Positions 8,263 to 17,400 of a DNA stretch of 64,000 nucleotides are shown piece after piece. The stretch's first letter is position 1, and each line of letters starts with the position of its first letter. Made by a program: the position numbers and the translations under genes. The notes under the pieces were generated by a model. That model worked only from the letters and a program-made list of their open reading frames with translations, was not told the origin of the DNA and made no database searches. The DNA comes from Galbibacter sp038433465 (lineage in GTDB: Bacteria > Bacteroidota > Bacteroidia > Flavobacteriales > Flavobacteriaceae), in the NCBI RefSeq assembly GCF_038433465.1, contig NZ_JAESVF010000001.1, positions 620,001-684,000 of the forward strand. Direction: 5' to 3'.

Positions 8263-8340
8263 CGTTAGGGATTGGAGCAAGCTACCGTGTAGCGCGTACC
8301 TGCCTGCCGGGAGGCAAGAAGCCCGCCCGAAGGGAACGCT
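8263..8340. repeat. Degraded dispersed repeat with embedded GC-rich palindrome
   Basis: The stretch GCGTTAGGGATTGGAGC followed by GC-rich text and AAGGGAACGC resembles one edge of a repeat common in flavobacterial genomes. It is strikingly GC-rich against its AT-rich surroundings. A 20 bp palindrome-like core (CCTGCCTGCC ... ) lies at 8299-8318. It sits between the QueD-like gene and lpxH on the same transcript. Confidence 0.55.
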
Positions 8341-8796
8341 CTAATTATTATCGGAGGCATACCACTCGGCAAAAGAAGTTTCGGTTTCTTGTAGTTTTAA
8401 AGAATGTAATTGAATGTGATTTGGAAGTCGGTTTTTTATTTTTTCGGCAAAATCGATGACCATGTTTTCGCTAGTTGGTTGATAGTTAACCAAAATAACA
8501 TTGTGCCCTCTTTGCTCGAGTTCGTGTGCGAGCTCTACGTGCGGTGTGTTTTTATTAAAAACCGTTGCGTGGTCAAACACATCGACGATGTCTTCCTTTA
8601 CGATTTTTTTTAAATCGCCAAAATCGATTACCATACCAAGTTTTACGTGCGAAGTATCGGTAATTGGCTTCCCGATAACAGTAACCGATAGTTTGTAACT
8701 ATGGCCGTGAACGTTTTTGCATTTCCCGTCGTAACCGTATAGGGCATGACCTGTTTCGAAATTAAATTGTTTGGTAATACGAATATTGCTCATCAC
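8341..8796 (-). CDS. 6-pyruvoyl-tetrahydropterin synthase / 6-carboxytetrahydropterin synthase (QueD family)
   Basis: A 151-residue T-fold enzyme acting on dihydroneopterin triphosphate, in queuosine precursor or pterin synthesis. Zinc ligands are seen in FETGHALYG and NVHGHSY; the catalytic Cys lies just before (GKCKNVHGH). GMVIDFGDLKKIVKE and the YQPTSENMVIDFAEKI block with catalytic Glu are conserved. The length is typical. QueD and PTPS activities cannot be separated by eye. The gene is divergent from the TonB receptor at 8967. Confidence 0.88.
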   Translation of the reverse strand: MMSNIRITKQFNFETGHALYGYDGKCKNVHGHSYKLSVTVIGKPITDTSHVKLGMVIDFGDLKKIVKEDIVDVFDHATVFNKNTPHVELAHELEQRGHNVILVNYQPTSENMVIDFAEKIKNRLPNHIQLHSLKLQETETSFAEWYASDNN

Positions 8797-8895
8797 TTAT
8801 TTTTTTGCAAAGATAGGGAGTTTTTGAAAGAACAATTTTGAATTTTATTTCTAACGATTGAAGAGGTTTATTAATATAACGTTAAGTCTATCGAC

Positions 8896-8912
8896 ATGTT
8901 AAAAATTAACAT
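8896..8912. promoter_or_regulatory. Perfect inverted repeat (7-3-7), operator candidate
   Basis: ATGTTAA-AAA-TTAACAT is a perfect palindrome located where the -33 element of the downstream promoter should be. It is 21 bp before the -7-like TAGTTTTG at 8934. The symmetry and length fit a dimeric regulator site, possibly for the Crp/Fnr-like protein encoded at 13460-14089 (inference). Confidence 0.45.
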
Positions 8913-8933
8913 CATGTTTTTTTTCACTCAAAA

Positions 8934-8941
8934 TAGTTTTG
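8934..8941 (+). promoter_or_regulatory. Bacteroidota -7 element (TAnnTTTG)
   Basis: TAGTTTTG matches the TAnnTTTG consensus exactly and lies 25 bp before the TonB receptor start codon. No clean TTTG is present at the -33 spacing, which is instead occupied by an inverted repeat. Confidence 0.45.
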
Positions 8942-8966
8942 CAAAATAAAAACTAACACTAAAAAC

Positions 8967-11900
8967 ATGAATACAATTAACATTAGACATTTATTGTTGA
9001 TTATTATGCTTTGCGGAATCAACTTCTTAAATGCTCAATCAACAAATGCTTCCATAAGAGGGAAGTTCACAGATTCAAATGAAATACCATTAATGGGGGT
9101 TACTATAATGCTTGAAAACACCTCTACTGGTTTTAAAACTGGAGCAATTTCGAATGAAGAAGGAGATTTTATTTTTCAACAATTACCTTTAGGAGGTCCC
9201 TATCATTTCTCTGCATCATATATAGGGTTTTCTACCGTTGTAAAAAATGATATTATACTTAATCAAAGTGATGTTGTTGAGTTTAATATCGTGATGCAAG
9301 AGAATATTAACAATTTAGAAGAAATAACATTAACTGGAGAAAGCTTAACTCAAAGGATTAATCAAATAGGTTCTTCTACAAAAATTAGTAGTGCTCAAAT
9401 AGAAAATCTACCTTCAGAAGGAAGAAATTTCACGAGACTAACTAGTTTGTCTCCTCTACAAGGAGGAGGATCTTTGAATCTTGGAGGTCAACGTAGGTCT
9501 TCAACTAATTTAACTATTGATGGTGCAAATGCTAGAAATACACTTACTGCTGGAGAAATTGGTGGTGGACCATATACTTTATCTCAAGAAGCTGTAAGAG
9601 AGTTTGAAGTGTCGACAAATGATTATAGTGTAACCCAAGGTCGTCAAGGGGGAGGTGCGTTAAACATTGTTACCAAATCTGGTACAAATGAACTTCATGG
9701 TAGTGCTTTTTTCTATCATAGAGCAGATGCATTACAAAGCAAGTATAATATTGCAGGACAAGATCGGAATGCTGATTTTTATACTTCTCAATATGGTTTT
9801 AGTCTTGGAGGACCTATCATTAAAAATAAGTTACATTTTTTTACTACATATGAACGCCAAGATGCTGGGGATCCTGTAAGTATAGCAGATATACAAAGTG
9901 ATGCAGACGCTAATAGATTGGGTATTTCAGAAGAAAATTTAAATCGTTTTTTAAGTATCGCGAGAAACCTATATGGAGTAAGTGACTCACAGCAAGTAGG
10001 GCAGTTTGATAGAAAAACGACTGCAAATAACTTTTTTTCACGTTTAGATTGGCAAATAAATGATAAACATCGTCTTACAATTAGAAACTTATATAATGAT
10101 TGGGATAGTCCATTAAATTCGAGTGACAATTCCGACATTGAAATAGTAGAATCATGGTCGGATTATAAATCAAAGGAGAATAGTACGCTTTTATCATTAA
10201 GGTCTAACTTTTCGTCTTCATTGACAAATGAATTCAAAATTCAATATCAATATGCAGAACGCTCTTTCAATCCAAGTCCACAATTACCTCATGCAAACAT
10301 TCCAAGAGCAATAGTTGAAGTAGAATCTGTACTACCAAATGGTAATACAAGCGCACGAGATGTACAATTAGGAGGGCAAAGATATTCTCCAGAAACTAAC
10401 CTCGAAAAACAATGGCATATTGCTAATACTGCATATTGGAATTTAGATAATGTTAATTTTACCTTCGGAACTGACAATACAATTACTTATTTAGAAACAT
10501 TATTATCTAACGAACAGAACGGAAGATTTTTCTTTGATTCATTAGACGATTTTGAAAATCTAAACCCTAGCAGATATGCACGAGAAGTTCCACTTAAAGG
10601 AACCCCTTTGGTTAAACAAACTGTATTAGACTTATCGTTATTTGCTGAAATTGATTTTTATTTACACAAAGATTTAAATGTGGTTGCGGGTTTAAGGTGG
10701 GATGCAACTTCATTTCAAGATGGAGCAGAGTATAATCCTGTTGTAGATGAAGAATTAGGAATTCGTACAGATGTTAAACCTAATGATTGGAACAATATTC
10801 AGCCAAGATTACAATTAACTTGGAATGTAAATGGAAAAGATTCAGATATTATAAGACTTGGAGGAGGGATGTTTACATCTCAACCTCATTATTATGCGCA
10901 GGTAAATAATATACAAAATAGTGGTACTTTATTGGGAGCTATAGACGTTACTGGTACGGCTGTACCAACACCAAATTTTAATGATTATAGAAATGACCCT
11001 TCTACTGCACCTGGAATTCCAGAAGGAGAAGTTCCTTTTTCAACAATTAATGCTGTGAGTAAGGACTTTGAAGTTCCTACTATTTATAAAGCAAACCTAA
11101 GTTATACACATTTTTTTGAGAATGGGATAAACATTGGGGTAAATGCTTTAATTAGCCACACAAAAAATAATTATGTATATCAAGAAGCTAATCTTGTTGC
11201 AGAACCATATTTTGTAACTCCTGAAGGAAGAGAAGTTTTTGTTCCTGCAAACACAATTCCAGAGAATGGAGTAATCGATTGGAAATATTCAAGACAATCC
11301 GATAAAGTTGGAAGAGCATTATTGTTAACATCAGATGGTATCGTAGATCAAGCTGCTTTAATAATTGAAGCTGGAGCTCCAATTGGTAAAGATGGTTATA
11401 TTAACACAAGTATAACTTTTAATAAATCTAAAGATAATTCATCTTATAATTGTTGTGTAGCAAATACTTCAACTTTTTTACCTGTTGAAGGCGATCCAAG
11501 AGATTTAAATTATGGTTATTCAGATAATCATTTTGGAACAAAGTTTATCTTAAATGGTGCTACTCCATCTTGGAAAGGATTCAAGCTAGGAGTTACTGCA
11601 ATAGGTTCAGGTGGTTCTAGATATAGCCTTATGGTAGACGATAATACAAGTGCTAATGGAGATTTTAATCTCCGAAATGATATTGCATATATCTATGATC
11701 CAAACGATCCAACTACACCTCAAAACATCAGTGACGCATATCAACAAATTTTAAATGATCCCTCAACAGCACAAAGTTTTAAAGACTATTTAAAAAATAG
11801 TTTTGGTGGTTTTGCTGAAAGAAATGGAGGTGAAAATCCATTTTATTATACTATAGATATGCGCTTAACTAAAGATTTTAACTTCTATAAAAATCAAAAA

Positions 11901-12113
11901 CTACAACTATCGGCTGATATTTTTAATCTTTCAAATTTATTAAGCAAAGAATGGGGAGCTAATCATGAATTTGGGAACCGAGATTTTATGAAAATTACCG
12001 GTTTTAATCAAGATACACAACGATATAACTACGACGTTCAAACAGGAGCTGGAACCACTCCAATAGGTGGTACTCCATGGCGTTTACAACTAGGAGCTAG
12101 ATACTCTTTTTAA
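8967..12113 (+). CDS. Oar-like TonB-dependent receptor with carboxypeptidase-regulatory-like domain
   Basis: A 1048-residue outer-membrane receptor. The signal peptide ends near NFLNAQS (residue 25). Residues 30-115 form a CarboxypepD_reg-like beta sandwich (ASIRGKFTDSNEIPLMGVTI). The plug follows (IENLPSEGRNFTRLTSLSPL, GGQRRSSTNLTIDGANARN, GGGALNIVTKSGTN), and the barrel runs to a C-terminal aromatic strand (WRLQLGARYSF). The plug type is Oar/TonB rather than SusC, and no SusD follows. It is 12 bp upstream of a secreted phosphodiesterase, so the cargo may be a product of that enzyme (inference). Confidence 0.9.
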   Translation: MNTINIRHLLLIIMLCGINFLNAQSTNASIRGKFTDSNEIPLMGVTIMLENTSTGFKTGAISNEEGDFIFQQLPLGGPYHFSASYIGFSTVVKNDIILNQSDVVEFNIVMQENINNLEEITLTGESLTQRINQIGSSTKISSAQIENLPSEGRNFTRLTSLSPLQGGGSLNLGGQRRSSTNLTIDGANARNTLTAGEIGGGPYTLSQEAVREFEVSTNDYSVTQGRQGGGALNIVTKSGTNELHGSAFFYHRADALQSKYNIAGQDRNADFYTSQYGFSLGGPIIKNKLHFFTTYERQDAGDPVSIADIQSDADANRLGISEENLNRFLSIARNLYGVSDSQQVGQFDRKTTANNFFSRLDWQINDKHRLTIRNLYNDWDSPLNSSDNSDIEIVESWSDYKSKENSTLLSLRSNFSSSLTNEFKIQYQYAERSFNPSPQLPHANIPRAIVEVESVLPNGNTSARDVQLGGQRYSPETNLEKQWHIANTAYWNLDNVNFTFGTDNTITYLETLLSNEQNGRFFFDSLDDFENLNPSRYAREVPLKGTPLVKQTVLDLSLFAEIDFYLHKDLNVVAGLRWDATSFQDGAEYNPVVDEELGIRTDVKPNDWNNIQPRLQLTWNVNGKDSDIIRLGGGMFTSQPHYYAQVNNIQNSGTLLGAIDVTGTAVPTPNFNDYRNDPSTAPGIPEGEVPFSTINAVSKDFEVPTIYKANLSYTHFFENGINIGVNALISHTKNNYVYQEANLVAEPYFVTPEGREVFVPANTIPENGVIDWKYSRQSDKVGRALLLTSDGIVDQAALIIEAGAPIGKDGYINTSITFNKSKDNSSYNCCVANTSTFLPVEGDPRDLNYGYSDNHFGTKFILNGATPSWKGFKLGVTAIGSGGSRYSLMVDDNTSANGDFNLRNDIAYIYDPNDPTTPQNISDAYQQILNDPSTAQSFKDYLKNSFGGFAERNGGENPFYYTIDMRLTKDFNFYKNQKLQLSADIFNLSNLLSKEWGANHEFGNRDFMKITGFNQDTQRYNYDVQTGAGTTPIGGTPWRLQLGARYSF

Positions 12114-12125
12114 TTTTACTTTATT

Positions 12126-13463
12126 ATGAAAAAAAATATTCTTACAATTTTAAGTTTTTTAGTAACATGTTTAATTTATGCACAATCAGATAAATATGTT
12201 GTATTGATTTCAATTGATGGATTTAGGCCTGACTTTTATCTCGAAGAAGAATGGCCTGCACCCAACTTAAAAGAAATGGCTGAACAAGGAACAAAAGCAT
12301 TAGGTGTCAGAGGGGTTTTCCCCTCTGTTACCTATCCTTCCCATACAACTTTAATAACAGGCGATAAACCCTATAATCATGGGATATATTATAATGCACC
12401 ATTTGAGCCTGAAGTGCAAACCGGGAAATGGTATTGGGAAGCAGATTTAATTAAATCTCAAACATTATGGCAGGCGGTTAGAGATGCTAATTTAACAAGC
12501 GCTTCATTTTTTTGGCCTGTTAGTGTTGGAGCTCCTATTGATTATAATATTCCTGAAGTATGGAGCTTAGATAAAAACTCCAAATTTATGGCTGAAAACA
12601 GAAAAAATGAAAATCCAAAAGGATTTTTAGCAGAATTGGAAAAAGCTGCAACTGGAGTCTTAACAGAGCATAATTTTAACGGAGATTATCTAAACAGAGA
12701 AGACCGCACCGGAGAAATGGCTGCATATACTTTAGAAACATACAAGCCAAATTTCATGTCAATACATTTAATAGCAACAGATCACTTCCAACATTCTGAA
12801 GGAAAAAAAGGAGCTACAGTATATAAAGCTCTAGCAGCAACCGATAGAGCAATTGGTAAAATTAGAGAGGCGGCTCAAAGAGCTAATATCGATGATAAAC
12901 TTACAATTATTGTCACTGGAGATCATGGCTTTGTCGATATTCATAGTTCAATAAGTCCTAATATTTGGTTGAAAGATCTAGGGTTGTTAGACGATTCTAA
13001 GAATAGTGGAAATTGGAAAGCTATTTTTCATACAAGTGGAGCTTCTGCATTTTTAATTTTGAAAAATCCAGATGATACTAAAACACTCAATATGGTTAAA
13101 GATAAATTAAATAGTTTACCAAAAAATATACAGAAGTTATTTAGAGTTGTTTCTAAGGAAGAGTTGCAGACTGAAGGTTCTTCAAAAGAAGCTGTTTTGG
13201 CCCTTGCTCCTATTCCAGGGGTAGCAATGTCTGGATCTACAAAAGGAGACATTATTCAACCTAGGAAGGGAGGAACACATGGATATTTTCCTAACTTTAA
13301 AGCTATTGAAACTGGATTTGTGGCATGGGGAGCTGGTATTCAAAAAAGCAAAACCATTGAAACAATGAATATTGAAGATATTGCACCTATTGTTGCTGAA
13401 ATATTAGAAGTTAACTTTACACCAAAAGACGGGGTGTTATATCCTGGCATTTTAAAAGATTAA
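12126..13463 (+). CDS. Secreted alkaline-phosphatase-superfamily phosphodiesterase (NPP-like)
   Basis: A 445-residue secreted enzyme of the nucleotide pyrophosphatase/phosphodiesterase group. After the signal peptide (ends at IYAQS, about residue 20) come the metal-site Asp in VLISIDGFRPDF, the nucleophile Thr in FPSVTYPSHTTLITG (about residue 68), a metal pair in ATDHFQHSEG, and TGDHGF at about residue 263. The final GTHGYFPNF His completes the site. Substrates of such enzymes are phosphodiesters (nucleotides, glycerophosphodiesters, lipid head groups). It is coupled to the upstream TonB receptor; its 3' end overlaps the convergent regulator by 4 bp. Confidence 0.88.
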   Translation: MKKNILTILSFLVTCLIYAQSDKYVVLISIDGFRPDFYLEEEWPAPNLKEMAEQGTKALGVRGVFPSVTYPSHTTLITGDKPYNHGIYYNAPFEPEVQTGKWYWEADLIKSQTLWQAVRDANLTSASFFWPVSVGAPIDYNIPEVWSLDKNSKFMAENRKNENPKGFLAELEKAATGVLTEHNFNGDYLNREDRTGEMAAYTLETYKPNFMSIHLIATDHFQHSEGKKGATVYKALAATDRAIGKIREAAQRANIDDKLTIIVTGDHGFVDIHSSISPNIWLKDLGLLDDSKNSGNWKAIFHTSGASAFLILKNPDDTKTLNMVKDKLNSLPKNIQKLFRVVSKEELQTEGSSKEAVLALAPIPGVAMSGSTKGDIIQPRKGGTHGYFPNFKAIETGFVAWGAGIQKSKTIETMNIEDIAPIVAEILEVNFTPKDGVLYPGILKD

Positions 13464-14089
13464 AAACAATTAATTTCAATTTTTTGTAAAGTGTTTGCAA
13501 TTGTTTGACGGGTGGCCCCTACAAGGTCACCCAAATCTTTTTGAGTAAGGAGTTCAAATAATAAATACTCTTCACCAAAACAATCATTTACTTGATAATT
13601 AAAATAGTATTTTAGATATTTTAGCTTTTCTAAGGCTCCTTTTTCATTAGCCATTCTAATTTTTTTTTCAGCATTAACCCACCTACTAACAAGATAGCTT
13701 ATAAACCATTCTGAAACAATAGGATTGGTTAAAACTGTAGATTTGAAGAAATTAAGGTTATATCTCCGTAATCTACAATCTAACAGGGTTTTTGAATACT
13801 CATAAAATTGTCCATCGTTTAAAAATTCGTAGTTTCCAAAAAAATTCCCCTGCCCAATAACATCATAAATATATGGACTTCCATCCTGTGTATAACTCCC
13901 AAGTTTTACAGCTCCTTGAACAACTTCATAGATATATTTGGATTTTGTACAAGCTTCATAAATAAAGTTGTTTTTAGGTTCAATAGCCTCATGTATAAAA
14001 GCACTATGATTTTTATAATTGTTTTTTACATAATTATAAAAATCGAAGTTTCTAAAATTATTACTGTTTGCCGAGTTGGGGTTTACCAT
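13460..14089 (-). CDS. Crp/Fnr-family transcriptional regulator
   Basis: A 209-residue regulator. The N-terminal half is a cyclic-nucleotide-binding-like beta roll (YIYEVVQGAVKLGSYTQDGSPYIYDVIGQGNFFGNYEFL). A dimerisation helix follows (SEWFISYLVSRWVNAEKKIRM). The C-terminal helix-turn-helix is LTQKDLGDLVGATRQTIANTLQKIE. It ends shortly after the recognition helix, so the wing is very short. No FNR-type Cys cluster is visible. It is convergent with the phosphodiesterase and divergent from the pectin locus, so it could serve either module. Confidence 0.88.
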   Translation of the reverse strand: MVNPNSANSNNFRNFDFYNYVKNNYKNHSAFIHEAIEPKNNFIYEACTKSKYIYEVVQGAVKLGSYTQDGSPYIYDVIGQGNFFGNYEFLNDGQFYEYSKTLLDCRLRRYNLNFFKSTVLTNPIVSEWFISYLVSRWVNAEKKIRMANEKGALEKLKYLKYYFNYQVNDCFGEEYLLFELLTQKDLGDLVGATRQTIANTLQKIEINCF

Positions 14090-14168
14090 AAAAGTAAAAG
14101 TATGTAGAACTATATTAAGATTTAGTTATGGCAATATTAACATTCTAATAAAAGATAAGATTGAACAA

Positions 14169-14182
14169 TGTTATCGATTACA
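14169..14182. promoter_or_regulatory. LacI/GalR-type operator candidate, distal
   Basis: TGTTATCGATTACA has the TGn...CG...nCA layout of LacI/GalR-family operators with a central CG and one mismatched pair. It lies 155 bp (centre to centre) from a near-identical site next to the promoter, a spacing that would allow looping. No LacI-family gene lies in the window. Confidence 0.55.
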
Positions 14183-14292
14183 ATTATTGAGTTTTCACCT
14201 TCTTTTCACCGTTATAAATTAGCTAACAGAGCTCTATTTTCGTATTATTAGGGGTTAAAATTTACATATATGCTAAATTTTTATGTATAAAA

Positions 14293-14323
14293 TTTGGATA
14301 TATTTAATTTATGGATATATTTG
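14293..14323 (+). promoter_or_regulatory. Pectin-locus promoter (TTTG-N19-TATATTTG)
   Basis: A TTTG -33 element at 14293-14296 and an exact TAnnTTTG -7 element (TATATTTG) at 14316-14323 are separated by exactly 19 bp, the Bacteroidota optimum. Transcription should begin around 14330, inside the abutting operator at 14324-14337. Confidence 0.7.
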
Positions 14324-14337
14324 TGCAATCGATTACA
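14324..14337. promoter_or_regulatory. LacI/GalR-type operator candidate, promoter-proximal
   Basis: TGCAATCGATTACA begins on the base right after the -7 element, so a bound repressor would cover the transcription start. The only mismatched pair is at position 3. It shares 12 of 14 bases with the distal site at 14169. Confidence 0.65.
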
Positions 14338-14445
14338 TGATTTTTACACTGTTTTGTAAATAATCTTATAGTCAAAAAGACTATGTTTTTGCATTTGTAA
14401 ATTAATTGAAGTCGATACTTAACTAGCTAACCAAAAATAACTTTT

Positions 14446-17400
14446 ATGACAAACCAACACTTTTCAAGTTGCTTGGGTTCTTCGCAGGGCTTAAGCACTC
14501 TCCAAAGTCCTACAAAAAATTGGTGGTGTTTTTCAATGCTGCTTTTTTTTCTGCTTTTTACTACAACGATTGCGTCTCAGGAACTTCAAGTAATAGGACA
14601 AGTAAGTGGAGACGATTTATCTGGTCCATTACCAGGGGTTACCATTATCGAGAAAGGAACAAGCAATGGTGTGGCATCCGATTTTGATGGAAACTACAGC
14701 ATTACCGTTTCGAGTCCGAATGCAACATTAGTTTATTCGTACATAGGTTTTGTAACCAAAGAGGTAGCGGTAAACGATCAACCTGAAATTAATGTAAGTT
14801 TAGATCCAGATGTAAACCAATTAGACGAAGTTGTATTGATTGATTACGGTTACGGAAAGGTAAAGCGTGAGGATATGACAGGGTCGGTTGCGACAATGTC
14901 GGCAAAAGAGATTTCTAAAATTCCTGTTTCGAATGCTGCGGAAGCACTTGCAGGTCGACTTCCAGGGGTAAATGTTACTACAGCCGATGGTGAGCCAGGA
15001 GCAGAAATTAAAATTCGTGTTCGTGGTGGTGGTTCTATCACCCAAGATAACTCGCCACTATACGTTGTGGATGGATTTATTGTAAGTAGCATTAATGATA
15101 TTCCACCAAACGATATCGCTAGTATAGATGTATTAAAAGATGCTGCTGCAACAGCAGTTTACGGTGCACAGGCATCAAACGGGGTAATTGTAATTACTAC
15201 AAAATCTCCTGTGGCTGGAAAAGTTTCTATTTCGTATAACAATTTCTTTCAGTTTAATACACTTCCAGAAGACAGACGTTACGATGTGCTATCGCCATAC
15301 GAATATGTATTTGCAAACTACGAGTACGCTAAATTACAAGGGCAATCTCAAGTAGATAATTTTGAAAAGTATTTTGGTAAGTACGACGATATAGAGTTGT
15401 ACAGATCTAAACAAGGAACCGATTGGCAAGAGGAACTCTTTGGAGGTTCTCGTTTGTCGCAATACCACAACATTGCAATTAGTGGTGGTACAGACATGAC
15501 GAAAATGCGTTTGAGTGTTTCTAGAAATGATGACGAAGGGTTATTAACAGGATCTGCATACGAAAGAACAGCGGTAAACTTTAAATTGAATCAAAAATTA
15601 GCCGATCCGTTGCGTTTAGATGTTTCTGCCAGAATTACAAACTCTGTTATCGATGGAGCAGGTACTTCTAGCAATGCACAGTTAAAAATTAAAGATGCGG
15701 TTCAAGCGCGTCCTGTAAATGGTATTGCAGATGAATTGGAAATCGATTTAAATCAGCCAAATAGCGACGACGATTACCAACAATTCTTATTAAGCTTGGT
15801 TGATCCTACCGAACTTGTAAAGCAAGATTGGCGTAAAAGAACCGAAAACAGCTATGTATTGAATGCTGGTTTAACATGGTCTATTTTTTCTGATTTAGAT
15901 TTTAAAACCACTTTTACTACGGAAAAGAAATTTAGAGAAGACCTTCGATTTTACGGGCCTTTAACCGGTGAGTCTTTTAACAACGGAGGAAGCATGCCTC
16001 TTGGACAAAAAGACAACAGAGACAACGATTCATACCGTTGGTTAAACACATTAAACTATAAAAAATATTGGGGAGACGATTATAAATTAGACTTTTTAGT
16101 TGGTTTCGAAATGTCTTCAGCAGGAGGTAAAAGAAGTTTTATTCGTTCGGAAGATTTTAGATTATCTATTACTCCAGAAGAGCTTTTTGCAAACATGGCT
16201 TTTGGTCGTGTAGATAGATTGTTAACTTCGGAAGATACGGATGTTAACCGTCGTTCTTTATTTGGAAGATTAGATTTTCAACTTCAAAACAAATATATCT
16301 GGACACTTACTTTTAGAGGTGATGAGTCTAGCCGTTTTTCAAAGGACAATCGTCTAGGAATTTTCCCAGCATTGGCATTTGCATGGAAACTTGAAAACGA
16401 AGACTTCATGAAAAATGTAGATTTTGTAGACGAGCTTAAACTGAGAATTACATATGGAGAAACTGGTAACGACCGTATCGATCCTACAGCAACTCAGTTT
16501 TTATTTAGTGCTACAACCAATCGTGGTCCTGGTTTTGGAAACGTAGACAATGTGTACTATGCGCCAAGTAGCGATGTACTTTACAACCCAGACTTAAAAT
16601 GGGAAACTACAGTAACCAACAACATCGGTATCGATTTTGCATTGTTCAACAACCGATTAAATGGTAGTTTCGATTACTATAAAAATGAAACAAGAGACTT
16701 ATTATTAGAGTCGGCTATTCCAAACAATACAGGTTTTGACACACAATGGGATAACGTAGGTTCAACTTCAAACGAAGGGATTGAGCTAGGGTTAAATTCT
16801 TATATCGTAGAAAGTGCCGATTTTAGTTTATCGGCTAGTTTTAACATCGGTGCCAATACTTTTAAAATTGAATCTTTAGATGGTACCAATGAGCGTTTCT
16901 TTAGATCGAATTGGGCGAGTACCGATTTAAATAACATCAACGATTACTACTTAAAAGTAGGTGGAAAAGTTGGAGATATTTACGGATATGTTACCGACGG
17001 AATGTACACTGTTGATGACTTTGAAAGTTACGACGAAGCTTCTGGAAATTATATTTTAAAAGACGGAATAGCTTCTTCAGGTGGAGTTGTAGGAAATACA
17101 AATATCCGTCCAGGGTTTTTAAAACTGAAAGACCTTGATGGTAATGGAGAAATCAATGCAGACGACCGTCAAGTAATCGGAAATGCAATGCCAGATTTTC
17201 AAGGAGGTTTCGGATTTAATGCGCGTTACAAAGGTTTTGATTTAGGAATTTTCTTCAACTATCAATACGGAAACGATGTGTATAACACAGGGAAAATTCA
17301 GTATAACCAATTTAGAAGGGTTACCTACGGAAATATGCTGAACACGATGAATTCGGACAACCGTTTTACGTACATCGATGTTGATGGGCAATACACAGGA

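Larger units (their letters stand above)
14090..14445. promoter_or_regulatory. Intergenic control region of the pectin locus
   Basis: A 356 bp AT-rich gap between the Crp-like gene and susC. It holds two LacI-type palindromes sharing 12 of 14 bases (14169-14182 and 14324-14337), a direct repeat of TTTTCACC with 11 bp period (14192-14210), and a consensus Bacteroidota promoter (14293-14323). The predicted leader to the susC start is about 115 nt. No ORF worth calling is present. Confidence 0.7.

Noticed and set aside
8178..8459. 93-codon + strand frame across the lpxH-queD gap
   Set aside because: It lies antisense to lpxH and queD ends and crosses a repeat; basic, low-complexity product with no family features.
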